In this document: positions 56,348 through 64,000 of the stretch, piece by piece
Position numbering within the stretch: position 1 is the first letter of the stretch
Layout: each line of letters starts with the position of its first letter
NCBI RefSeq assembly: GCF_000242915.1
Contig: NZ_AFRZ01000001.1
Location: forward strand, 1,798,001-1,862,000
Source of the DNA: Sulfurimonas gotlandica GD1
GTDB taxonomy: Bacteria; Campylobacterota; Campylobacteria; Campylobacterales; Sulfurimonadaceae
Length of the DNA stretch: 64,000 bases
Direction: 5' to 3'
The notes under the pieces: generated by a model
Seen by the model: the letters and a program-made list of their open reading frames with translations, nothing else
Told to the model about the DNA's origin: nothing
Database searches by the model: none
Program-made: the position numbers and the translations under genes

Positions 56348-58186
56348 CTAATTTAGCATAGTTGTTTGTTTTTTTAGCTCAACAATAATCTCTTTTTGTC
56401 TGTTATAAACGTATTCCATGAGAATAGCTTCATGAACTTGGTCTTCATCTAAATTTACAACAACTTTGCAAAACTCTTCATCACACATAGTAAAAATCAC
56501 TTCTGCTATTAGTGATAGTTTCATATAACCTTCTTCACTGCTGCTTACGGGAAGAGTGAAGTTTAGAGTAACCTCATTTTGTTTTAATGCTTCCATCTGT
56601 GGATATAGTCTTGTCTTTACAGCTATAGAGTTCATAGATATATCTAATATTTCTCCATTTAAGGTGCCTTTGTTATGAACTATTGATATTGGAGTTCTTT
56701 GTGAGCAAGTTACTCGAGAGTACTTTCTTGCATTTGCACTTCCTTGAACAAATCGAAAGTTTTTAAGTAGTGCAAGCTTCTTTTTAGTATCTATATATTT
56801 TACATCTGCAACTATATCTTTTATGAAATTTGAAGACTGAATTACCGTCTCTTTTTCAAAATGTAATACAGTACCCTGAAGCTGTTCATATGTAACATAT
56901 ATCTCTTGATCAGTTTTTTTCACAATAGTAGAAGCCGTATTTATACATAGACCTTTGTATATATTTAGAAGTTTTATAGGTATCTTATTAGTAAATGTAG
57001 CTTGAAGAAGTATATCTATTGCTCTGACATCATCTAGTTCATTATCTATATTTATAACTCTATATAGTTTTTTAGAATCTATATCTTTTATTGATATATT
57101 TTCTCTTGATATGTCTGAAACAGTTGTTAAAATATTGTTTAATTCTAAATCATTTATATCTAAAGCATATAGTCCGATGATTGGCTTAATCTTTTGCTTT
57201 GAAGTGTAAGATGATATATGATGTTGTATTGAGTTGGCTTTTTGTTTTGTAGATTCAAAGTCTAGTCCTTCAAAAAGTGTTAAATAAAGGTTATTGTCAT
57301 ATTGAGCAAGTAGTGTGTGGGATTCTATTTCAATTTCTACTTGTAAAAGTAGGTCACGAACTGCCATCTCTATTTCATATTCACTCCAGTACTGCTTTAA
57401 GTTAGACATGTTTTCAACTTGAATAGTTATTATTGAAATGAAACCTTGTGATATGCTTTTTTCTAAAATTTTTTCTTTTAAAATTTCTATGAAATATATA
57501 CGATTTTTTATAAAATCAACGCCCGATATATCTTGCGTTTTATCATTTGAAATATCTTCTATATATATGTATTTATCATTGTTAAAACTAGACGTAATAC
57601 TTTTGATGCTATATAATTTTGGAAATCCGGTAAAAGAAAAACTATTCTTTTCTACCATATCACTGTTTAAAAAATCATCTAGCTTAAATTGCGAACAAAC
57701 AAAGGACTTAACCATATCTAAATCTTTACAATTGAAATCATTATATAGCTTTTGACTTGCAAATATGAGAGAGTTGGAATTGAAAATCATAAAGCAATAA
57801 TCATTGACTTGAGTCTTTGCTATAGCATTTTCTAGTTGAGATGTTTTGTTAAGCAGTAGTTCTGTTTGAATATTTGAGATAACTTTGGAAATATCATGTT
57901 TTGGAGTAATAATACTTTTTACATTTAATAAAGAAGCTAATTGAAAAAGCATTAAATTATGAGAATCATTTATAAAAAAGTATACTAGACTTTGCGTTTT
58001 ACTTTGAAGTAGTTTTTTTATATGCAGTAAAAGAGTTTTTTCAATTTTATCTATTTCTACCAGGTAAACTTCATCATCTTCAATACTTTTAACCATACTG
58101 ATGTCAACCAGCTTACAAGATTCAAATGCATTCGCAGTCTCAGATATCTGTTTTGAAGTAGAAATTTTATAATAAAGATGAATCAA
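56348..58186 (-). CDS. Degenerate GGDEF plus PilZ protein (cyclic di-GMP sensor)
   Basis: 612 residues, soluble. Residues 1-110 unknown, 125-215 PAS-like, 220-340 GGDEF-like fold in which the catalytic signature is lost (AQYDNNLYLTL where active enzymes have RxGGDEF). C-terminal PilZ domain with RKYSR (R487, R491) and DISMNS (515-520) as the ligand motif, the final G being replaced by S. Probably senses rather than makes cyclic di-GMP. It begins with TTG preceded by AAGGG. Likely linked to surface or motility control, which is inference. Confidence 0.75.
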   Translation of the reverse strand: MIHLYYKISTSKQISETANAFESCKLVDISMVKSIEDDEVYLVEIDKIEKTLLLHIKKLLQSKTQSLVYFFINDSHNLMLFQLASLLNVKSIITPKHDISKVISNIQTELLLNKTSQLENAIAKTQVNDYCFMIFNSNSLIFASQKLYNDFNCKDLDMVKSFVCSQFKLDDFLNSDMVEKNSFSFTGFPKLYSIKSITSSFNNDKYIYIEDISNDKTQDISGVDFIKNRIYFIEILKEKILEKSISQGFISIITIQVENMSNLKQYWSEYEIEMAVRDLLLQVEIEIESHTLLAQYDNNLYLTLFEGLDFESTKQKANSIQHHISSYTSKQKIKPIIGLYALDINDLELNNILTTVSDISRENISIKDIDSKKLYRVINIDNELDDVRAIDILLQATFTNKIPIKLLNIYKGLCINTASTIVKKTDQEIYVTYEQLQGTVLHFEKETVIQSSNFIKDIVADVKYIDTKKKLALLKNFRFVQGSANARKYSRVTCSQRTPISIVHNKGTLNGEILDISMNSIAVKTRLYPQMEALKQNEVTLNFTLPVSSSEEGYMKLSLIAEVIFTMCDEEFCKVVVNLDEDQVHEAILMEYVYNRQKEIIVELKKQTTMLN

Positions 58187-58299
58187 ACAGTACCCTTAAA
58201 AATGGTTATTAACAGATTATATCATATATTTTTTAGAAGTTATAACGGTATATTTAGTAATTGTATTGCATAATAGTGTAAATCGTAAAAGGTGTATGT

Positions 58300-59688
58300 A
58301 TGGGAAATTTTAAATTTAGTATTGCAGTTTTTTTAGGGGCTATTTTTTTAGCTACTTCTATGGATGCAGATATAAGTGGAGTAGGTTATGCACAAACAAA
58401 TAAAGAAGCAAAAAAAGAGGCACTTGCTGATTTGAGTCAAGTTATAAAGAGTGAAGTTCGTTCCAACTTTGAGTCTACAACAACAGATGAAAGTTCAAAA
58501 GCTAAGTCAAATATCAAGATAAGTTCAAACTTGCCTATACTAGGTGCGGACTTTACATTTATAGATAGAGCTTTAGAGGTTGAAGCAAGTGTAAAACTAA
58601 CTCCATTAAAAGTAAATAAACTCTATATGAAGAAACTCCAAAATCTAAACGCAGAGATAAACTCACTACTAAAAGAGCTTCAGAGTTCAAAATCTTCATC
58701 TTTGAAATTAAAACTATATGAAGATATTTTTTCACTTTTAAATGAGTATGACAGATATGAAAGCGTAGCAATTATTTTAGGTGCAGAGCTTGAGAAAAGA
58801 CCCGCAATCACAAAAGCAAAAGTAAAAGCAGAGCTTGCAAAACTAAACTCAAACATAGACTCCATAACTATAGCATGTGGAATTTTAGAAAAAAATTTCC
58901 AAGAAGAAAAAATCTTTGTGTATCCTCCACTACTTCAAAACAACACAACTGTAGCAGAGTTTGGTTCAGTCTTTCATAAAGAGTTAAAGTCAAAACTAAA
59001 AACTGCAAAAACACCAAAAGATGCTTTGTACTTGCTAATCGGAGAATACACACTCACAAAAAATGCGATGGTTTTAAACTATGAACTTTTAAGCACTCAA
59101 ACAAATGAAGTAGTAAAATCAAAAACGATAAATATACATCCAGAAGCCTACAAAGATTTAATTATAAAGCCAAAAGGCGTAGATTTTGATGCACTTCTAA
59201 ACGCTGGCGTAATCAATTCAAGTGATTTAAAAGTATCACTAAACTCAAACAGAGGAAGTGAAAACCTACTTTTTAACAAAGGTGAAGAGATAGAACTTTT
59301 TGTAAAACTAAATAAAATGGGGTACTTCTATATAATTGGTTATACGCAGACAAGAGAAGCGAAATTTTCATATTTATTAGAGCTTGGCGAAGGAAGCGGA
59401 AATAGTAAATTTGTAAAGTTCATTAATGCAGACGATGCCTCAAGATGGATAAGTCTGGGCGCATTTACAGTTGAACCGCCATTTGGAGTTGAGAGTATTC
59501 AGGTCATAGCCTCAAACCAAAAAATAAGCTCACTTCCGTCAAGCAAGTATGACGAGCAAAGTGGCTATTACATAATCTCAAAGGACATCAACAAAGCCCT
59601 TGCAACAACCAGAGGATTAAAAAAGAAAGTGAGTCAAAAAGTTGAAATGAGTGAAGATGTCATGAGTTTTACTACTATAAAAAAATAG
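58300..59688 (+). CDS. Secreted LPP20/DUF4384-type protein
   Basis: 462 residues: a signal peptide (MGNFKFSIAVFLGAIFLATSMDA), an N-terminal LPP20-like module (GVGYAQTNKEAKKEALADLSQVIKSEVRS, 28-105), a helical middle and a C-terminal DUF4384-like beta domain (about 311-410, FNKGEEIELFVKLNKMGYFYIIGYTQTREAKFSYL). DUF4384 domains are often found in or beside caspase-like proteins. This gene is about 10 kb from the S41-caspase fusion, so a link is speculative. GTGTATGT before the ATG is a poor ribosome site (AAAGG lies upstream). Confidence 0.7.
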   Translation: MGNFKFSIAVFLGAIFLATSMDADISGVGYAQTNKEAKKEALADLSQVIKSEVRSNFESTTTDESSKAKSNIKISSNLPILGADFTFIDRALEVEASVKLTPLKVNKLYMKKLQNLNAEINSLLKELQSSKSSSLKLKLYEDIFSLLNEYDRYESVAIILGAELEKRPAITKAKVKAELAKLNSNIDSITIACGILEKNFQEEKIFVYPPLLQNNTTVAEFGSVFHKELKSKLKTAKTPKDALYLLIGEYTLTKNAMVLNYELLSTQTNEVVKSKTINIHPEAYKDLIIKPKGVDFDALLNAGVINSSDLKVSLNSNRGSENLLFNKGEEIELFVKLNKMGYFYIIGYTQTREAKFSYLLELGEGSGNSKFVKFINADDASRWISLGAFTVEPPFGVESIQVIASNQKISSLPSSKYDEQSGYYIISKDINKALATTRGLKKKVSQKVEMSEDVMSFTTIKK

Positions 59689-59770
59689 AGGTGAAGATAA
59701 TGTTTTATTTTAATAAAGTAATTGTCTATCATTAGTCTCCTAACATTTTTTTAACATTTTAATTTCCTAA

Positions 59771-59776
59771 TATAAT
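59771..59776 (+). promoter_or_regulatory. -10 box of the small membrane protein gene
   Basis: TATAAT, 25 bases before the ATG at 59802. Confidence 0.5.
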
Positions 59777-59801
59777 AGAATAAAAGCTAAAAGGATACAA
59801 A

Positions 59802-59927
59802 ATGTTTGGAGATGTATTGATTGTACCAGCAGTGGTAATGATAATTGGCGCAAGTTTTTTCTTTTTAATAGCTTCTTTGGTTGGTTTATTAAGTGATGGG
59901 TTTGTGAGTGAAAATAAAATTGGTTAA
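59802..59927 (+). CDS. Small single-pass membrane protein (41 aa)
   Basis: ATG at 59802, TAA at 59925-59927. AAAAGGATACAAA gives a strong ribosome site and a TATAAT box precedes it. The product MFGDVLIVPAVVMIIGASFF and onward is one hydrophobic helix with a short polar C-terminus (SDGFVSENKIG). No family recognised. Confidence 0.6.
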   Translation: MFGDVLIVPAVVMIIGASFFFLIASLVGLLSDGFVSENKIG

Positions 59928-59933
59928 TTTTGC

Positions 59934-59939
59934 TATAAT
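59934..59939 (+). promoter_or_regulatory. -10 box of the gene at 59969
   Basis: TATAAT, 29 bases before the ATG, with AAAAGGAT as ribosome site. Confidence 0.5.
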
Positions 59940-59968
59940 CATATATATGAAAGAATAAAAGGATTTTT

Positions 59969-60448
59969 ATGGAACTAAGCTACTTAGGTATTTTATTGAT
60001 TATAGCAAGTGTTGTTGTAGGTTATTTTATAAGTTATATAAAGTCTAGATTTGAGGTGAGTGCTTATAAAAAAGAGTTGAAAGACTATAAAGAGCACTTA
60101 CATAGACAGATGAGAATTACTGAAGAAGGTAGTAAGAATCTTGAAAAAGATTTAGCTCAACTCAAAAAAGATAATGAAAATCTAAGAATTTCAGTAAAGA
60201 CTTTAGGACAAAAACCAGGTCGTGCGGAACTTAGACTTTTAAATATCTATGATGGGGCTTTGAGAAAAATGATGTTAAAAGCTCCTGGTTTTTCATCCGC
60301 ATGGGAAGTTTCGTTACAAGAGGCTGAGAGAGAGTATGAAGATAATGAAAAAGGCTTTAAGTCAATTATTAAAAAAGTATTTGGACCTAGTATAGCTCAA
60401 CATACAGAAGCATCACATATCGATAAACAAAAAGAAGGTTTTAATTAG
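59969..60448 (+). CDS. Membrane-anchored coiled-coil protein
   Basis: 159 residues: N-terminal helix (YLGILLIIASVVVGYFISYI), a coiled coil (40-85) and a soluble C-terminal part (GRAELRLLNIYDGALRKMM onward). No family recognised. Monocistronic by promoter and spacing; the next gene has its own TATAAT. Function unknown; anchoring suggests an envelope role. Confidence 0.6.
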   Translation: MELSYLGILLIIASVVVGYFISYIKSRFEVSAYKKELKDYKEHLHRQMRITEEGSKNLEKDLAQLKKDNENLRISVKTLGQKPGRAELRLLNIYDGALRKMMLKAPGFSSAWEVSLQEAEREYEDNEKGFKSIIKKVFGPSIAQHTEASHIDKQKEGFN

Positions 60449-60476
60449 GCTAACCTCTTTGTTATTTTGCCTTTGC

Positions 60477-60482
60477 TATAAT
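60477..60482 (+). promoter_or_regulatory. -10 box of the Cache sensor gene
   Basis: TATAAT, 30 bases before the ATG at 60513; AAAGGC in between as ribosome site. Confidence 0.5.
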
Positions 60483-60512
60483 CACACTAATTTAAAAAAA
60501 GGCAAGTAAAAG

Positions 60513-61418
60513 ATGGTTGCATCTGATATTCAAGATTTTTCTGAAGGTCGTACTAAAGCTAGGGCGTATTTCTGTTATCTTTTTTCTAAAAATATTCCAA
60601 ATAGACTTCCGTCGTTAACAATAGATATGATTATGCCTCGTCTGTTAAAGATCAAGGCAGATTTAGAAAAGTGTGAGGGCATCTATCTTTTAGATAATAG
60701 AGGTATTCAGGTAACCGCTACATACTCTGCTTCTAAACAAATAGATTCTGATATCGGCAAAATCAGAGCAGATCGTGCTTACTACTACCGTGCTGTAAGA
60801 GAAGAAAGATGTACGATTACAGATCCTTATCCTTCTCTAATAACACAAGAGTTGACGGTTACAGCTTCTCAACCAATTTTTTGTGAAGATGGAAATCTTA
60901 AATATGTAGCTTGTCTAGATATGCCTCTTGATGAAGTTATAAAAATTGCTCATATGAACACATCTGATGCGTTCTTTTCTAAGTTATTTAAATATTCATA
61001 TGCAATGTTTGCCTTTGCACTTATAGCAGTTGCACTACTTCTTTTCTCACATGGAATCAAGAGTTTCTTTGTTAATGAGATAACTGTTTCTCATCTGGTT
61101 ATTGATGATATGTTTAAAGCAACTATTTTACTAACCCTTTCTCTTGCCATATTTGATTTAGCTAAAACTCTCATAGAAGAAGAGATACTTGGGCGGCATA
61201 AAGAACCAAATATTTCAGGGCCGCATAAAACAATGGTCAAGTTCTTAGGTTCTATTATAATTGCATTATCTATTGAAGCTCTGATGTTAGTTTTTAAATT
61301 TGCTATTACAGATCCTCAGATGCTACTATATTCGATGTATATAATCGGTGGTGTAGCAATGTTAATAGTTAGTTTAGCTATATATATAAAATTTACAAAA
61401 GTGAAAAATGACTCATGA
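60513..61418 (+). CDS. Cache/PDC-domain membrane protein without output domain
   Basis: 301 residues. The N-terminal 150 residues carry a PDC-type sensor fold (LEKCEGIYLLDNRGIQVTATYS ... DRAYYYRAVREERCTITDPYPSLITQELTVTASQPIF). Three or four membrane helices follow. No kinase, GGDEF or methyl-accepting domain is present, so it is an isolated sensor or a transporter-like protein. There is no Sec signal before the sensor, which would leave it cytoplasmic. The stop overlaps hisH by four bases (ATGA). Confidence 0.7.
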   Translation: MVASDIQDFSEGRTKARAYFCYLFSKNIPNRLPSLTIDMIMPRLLKIKADLEKCEGIYLLDNRGIQVTATYSASKQIDSDIGKIRADRAYYYRAVREERCTITDPYPSLITQELTVTASQPIFCEDGNLKYVACLDMPLDEVIKIAHMNTSDAFFSKLFKYSYAMFAFALIAVALLLFSHGIKSFFVNEITVSHLVIDDMFKATILLTLSLAIFDLAKTLIEEEILGRHKEPNISGPHKTMVKFLGSIIIALSIEALMLVFKFAITDPQMLLYSMYIIGGVAMLIVSLAIYIKFTKVKNDS

Positions 61419-62026
61419 TAGCAATAGTTGATTACAATATGGGAAATCTGGCAAGTGTTCAAAATGCATTTGCTAAATTAGGTAAAGATACAGTAATAGA
61501 GAGTGATCCAAGTAAGTTTAAAGATTATGACAAACTTATTCTTCCCGGTGTAGGTGCATTCGGAGATGCTATGGAGCATTTAAGAGATAGAAATATGATA
61601 GAAGCATTAAGAGAGTATGCAGCAAGTGGAAAGTATATGCTTGGTATCTGTCTTGGAATGCAACTTCTTTTTGAGAGCAGTGAAGAGTTTGGAGAGCATG
61701 AAGGTTTAGGACTTATAAAAGGAAGTGTAAAAGCTTTTGACAGCAGTAGGTTTAGTGAACCTTTAAAAGTTCCACATATGGGTTGGAATAGAATGTTTAC
61801 TACACAGCATCCGTTGTTTGAAAACTTAGATGAGGAACATTATCTGTACTTTGTGCATACATTTCATGTGAATTGTACAAATGAAGAAGACATTATAGGT
61901 CGCACTAATTATGGCTATGATTTTACATCAGCAGTATCTCATAAAAATGTAATGGGCATTCAGCCTCATCCGGAAAAAAGCCATAAAAATGGTTTACATA
62001 TATTAGAAAATTTCATTAACTTATAA
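61415..62026 (+). CDS. hisH: Imidazole glycerol phosphate synthase glutaminase subunit
   Basis: Supplies ammonia to HisF in histidine synthesis. Class-I glutamine amidotransferase with nucleophile C79 ([10 protein letters not shown]) and the His-Glu pair in GIQPHPEKS; the oxyanion segment [10 protein letters not shown] is present. 203 residues. Overlaps the previous gene; hisA follows 10 bases later. hisF is not in the window. Confidence 0.95.
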   Translation: MIAIVDYNMGNLASVQNAFAKLGKDTVIESDPSKFKDYDKLILPGVGAFGDAMEHLRDRNMIEALREYAASGKYMLGICLGMQLLFESSEEFGEHEGLGLIKGSVKAFDSSRFSEPLKVPHMGWNRMFTTQHPLFENLDEEHYLYFVHTFHVNCTNEEDIIGRTNYGYDFTSAVSHKNVMGIQPHPEKSHKNGLHILENFINL

Positions 62027-62036
62027 GGAAATAATA

Positions 62037-62747
62037 GTGACGTTATACCCAGCAATTGATTTAAAAGATGGAAAAGCAGTTCGCCTTACAAAAGGTATTA
62101 TGGATAGTGCAAAGATTTACTCGGATGAGCCTTGGTCTTTAGTGAAAAAATTTGAAGAGATGGGTGCAGAGTGGGTGCATTTGGTCGATTTAAATGGTGC
62201 TTTTGCAGGAGAGCCTAAAAATCTAGAGCAGATTATTAAAATCAGACAAAACTGTAATGTTAAGTTAGAACTTGGCGGTGGTATACGTGATGAGGAGACT
62301 ATACAAAAAATGCTTGAGATAGGTATAGATAGAATTATACTTGGCTCAATTGCAGTAAAAAATCCTCAATTTGTTAGAGACATGGCAGCAAAGTACCCAA
62401 TAGCTGTTGGAATAGACGCTATAGACGGATTTGTAGCGGTTGAAGGCTGGGGTGAAGTTAGTAGTATGAAAGCTACAGATCTTGCAAAAGAATTTGCAAA
62501 TGCTGGTGTTGAAGCGATAATCTGTACTGATGTTGGCAAGGATGGAACACTCTCTGGTGTAAATGTTGAGTTTACGCTAGACATTGCAAGAGCAAGCGGT
62601 ATTAGTACAATTGCTAGTGGTGGAGTAAAAGACGCTAGTGATATTGAAGCTCTTATCGCTACGAAAGAAGTTGATGGTGTTATCATCGGCAAGGCATATT
62701 ATGAGGGTACATTAGACTTACCAAAGATGTTTAAACTTCTTGATTAA
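62037..62747 (+). CDS. hisA: Phosphoribosylformimino-AICAR isomerase
   Basis: TIM-barrel isomerase of histidine biosynthesis. N-terminal [16 protein letters not shown] with the catalytic Asp, the phosphate-binding [11 protein letters not shown] and the second catalytic segment [12 protein letters not shown]. 236 residues. GTG start at 62037 with AAGGAA upstream. Confidence 0.95.
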   Translation: MTLYPAIDLKDGKAVRLTKGIMDSAKIYSDEPWSLVKKFEEMGAEWVHLVDLNGAFAGEPKNLEQIIKIRQNCNVKLELGGGIRDEETIQKMLEIGIDRIILGSIAVKNPQFVRDMAAKYPIAVGIDAIDGFVAVEGWGEVSSMKATDLAKEFANAGVEAIICTDVGKDGTLSGVNVEFTLDIARASGISTIASGGVKDASDIEALIATKEVDGVIIGKAYYEGTLDLPKMFKLLD

Positions 62748-62821
62748 TGGTAAAAAAACGAAAATTTAGATATTATTAGATTATAAATTTTGCAAAATAT
62801 ATTTTTTAAAAAGGATTTCAA

Positions 62822-63196
62822 TTGAAATTACTTGTTGTTGATGATAGTTCTACAATGCGTCGTATTATTAAAAATACTTTAGCGCGCTTAGGTTATAAAG
62901 ATATTCTAGAAGGCGCTGATGGTCTTGAAGGTTGGGCTCAAATGGATTCTAATCCAGATATTGAGATGCTGATTACTGACTGGAATATGCCAGAGATGAA
63001 TGGATTAGAATTAGTTAAGAAAGTTCGTGCTGATGCTCGTTTTAAAGATACTCCAATTATTATGGTAACAACAGAGGGTGGTAAAGCAGAGGTTATTACT
63101 GCACTTAAAGCAGGGGTAAATAACTATATTGTTAAACCGTTTACACCACAAGTATTGAAAGAAAAACTTGGTGCTGTAATGGGTATTTCCGAATAA
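62822..63196 (+). CDS. cheY: Chemotaxis response regulator CheY
   Basis: 124-residue stand-alone receiver domain: acidic pair DD7-8, phospho-acceptor D53 (LITDWNMPEMNG), T/S switch (MVTTEGGK) and K in NNYIVKPFTP. The phrase DWNMPxMNGLE and the near-identical length fit CheY, which binds the flagellar motor switch. TTG start with AAGGAT eight bases upstream. Its stop overlaps the prmA start by one base. Confidence 0.9.
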   Translation: MKLLVVDDSSTMRRIIKNTLARLGYKDILEGADGLEGWAQMDSNPDIEMLITDWNMPEMNGLELVKKVRADARFKDTPIIMVTTEGGKAEVITALKAGVNNYIVKPFTPQVLKEKLGAVMGISE

Positions 63197-64000
63197 TGCA
63201 GGAATACTACTACGAGCTAGTAGTTAAAGTTTCATCTCACAAGGAGTTATTTGCTGACTTTTTGCACGATACTATACCAGTAGGTTTTGAAGAATCAGAA
63301 TCTGGTTTTATTGTGAGAAGTGAAGATGAACTTGATACTATTATGTGGGGTTTAGAACAATTTTGTGAAGCCCTGCAAAAAGCAATAGGTGAAGTGATAG
63401 AGCTTGAATGTATACAGCAAAAACTTCCAAACAGTGACTGGGTTGAACTTTACCAAAAAAGTATCACTCCACTTGCAATAGACAAATTCTATATTCATCC
63501 GACTTGGGATGAAGAAAATCCAGATTTAATCAACATAGCGATAGATCCAGCACTAGCTTTTGGCACTGGACATCATCCAACAACTGCTTCGTCATTAAAA
63601 GCAATCTCTAAATATGTTAAAGAAGGCGATTCTGTAATAGATGTAGGTTGTGGCAGTGGAATACTAGGTATAGGAGCGATGAAGCTCAATGCAGTTGTAG
63701 AAGCTTGTGATACTGATCCTGTATCTGTTGAAAATAGTATTGTAAATGCTAAATTAAACAATTTGAAATTTACAAAAATATGGGAAGGTTCATGCTCTCT
63801 AAGCTCTGCAAAATATGATATAGTCGTGGCTAATATAGTAGCGGATGTACTTACTTTTATAGCAAAAGATTTGAAAAATGCTTTAAAGGATAATGGTATA
63901 TTGATTTTATCAGGTATTTTGGATAAATACGAGAGTAAAGTTTTAGGTTTTTACAAAGATTGTGAAATCATTGAAAGAATAGCAGTAGATGAGTGGGTAA
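63196..64000 (+). CDS. prmA: Ribosomal protein L11 methyltransferase, partial
   Basis: Begins ATG at 63196 (MQEYYYELVVKVSS) and is open to the window's right edge, so the 3' end is missing (268 complete codons present). Contains the SAM-binding motif VIDVGCGSGILGIGA and the substrate-contact AFGTGHHPTT and VANIVADVL segments of PrmA. The coupling with cheY (TAATG) is tight. Confidence 0.9.
   Translation, partial: MQEYYYELVVKVSSHKELFADFLHDTIPVGFEESESGFIVRSEDELDTIMWGLEQFCEALQKAIGEVIELECIQQKLPNSDWVELYQKSITPLAIDKFYIHPTWDEENPDLINIAIDPALAFGTGHHPTTASSLKAISKYVKEGDSVIDVGCGSGILGIGAMKLNAVVEACDTDPVSVENSIVNAKLNNLKFTKIWEGSCSLSSAKYDIVVANIVADVLTFIAKDLKNALKDNGILILSGILDKYESKVLGFYKDCEIIERIAVDEWV

Overview
The window is a contiguous, AT-rich bacterial chromosome segment that looks like Campylobacterota, most probably Sulfurimonas or a close relative. 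This is an inference from gene content. The supporting signs are an HP0268-like small gene directly upstream of miaB, a TorF-family outer membrane protein, an ArsRS-like two-component pair, many diguanylate cyclases and orphan PAS histidine kinases, ATP-dependent PEP carboxykinase, and promoters consisting mainly of a TATAAT-like -10 box. No insertion sequence, prophage, CRISPR array or rRNA gene was seen. The last gene (prmA) runs off the right edge.

Layout. 0-5.5 kb: a response regulator with a GGDEF domain, a CDP-alcohol phosphatidyltransferase, then an iron block (porin, feoA, feoB) marked by three Fur-box-like palindromes. 5.5-9.8 kb: ArsRS-like response regulator and kinase, mltF, then rsfS and nadD on the minus strand. 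9.8-13.6 kb: glycolysis/gluconeogenesis operon gapA-pgk-tpiA followed by fabI. 13.7-16.6 kb: TorF-like protein, an orphan ABC permease, nusA. 16.7-22.3 kb: a tightly overlapping plus-strand operon of an HP0268-like gene, miaB, a DUF374 acyltransferase, a membrane-anchored protein, a tyrosine recombinase and a divergent PilM/N/O-like trio. 22.3-24.6 kb: tilS and rimO. 24.6-31.4 kb: a BaiN-type flavoprotein, outer membrane and periplasmic proteins, a Cache-GGDEF cyclase, tRNA-Val, pckA, a DedA protein. 31.4-39.8 kb: uvrB, a divergent D-Ala-D-Ala-ligase-like ATP-grasp protein, a PAS-GGDEF cyclase, a lipoprotein, a GGDEF-EAL protein and a ZapB/ZapA-like small pair.

39.9-50.4 kb is the accessory region. 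It holds three tRNA genes (Arg-GCG, initiator Met, Arg-CCT), small ORFs, a two-gene NYN/OST-HTH plus RES-domain operon, two PAS histidine kinases, a histidine-kinase remnant, and a gene for a secreted protein that joins an S41 (CtpA-type) protease to a caspase-like protease. A polytopic membrane protein gene follows that fusion 6 bases later. 50.4-64 kb returns to housekeeping genes (trpA, panB, ruvB, LpxL-like acyltransferase, waaC, hisH, hisA, cheY, prmA) interspersed with a degenerate GGDEF/PilZ protein, a secreted DUF4384-type protein and a Cache-type membrane sensor.

The strongest candidates for undescribed systems are the secreted S41-caspase fusion with its membrane partner and the NYN-RES operon. 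A further genome-style observation is a set of seven genes whose ATG lies 5-7 bases after a -10 box with no Shine-Dalgarno sequence, which suggests leaderless mRNAs.
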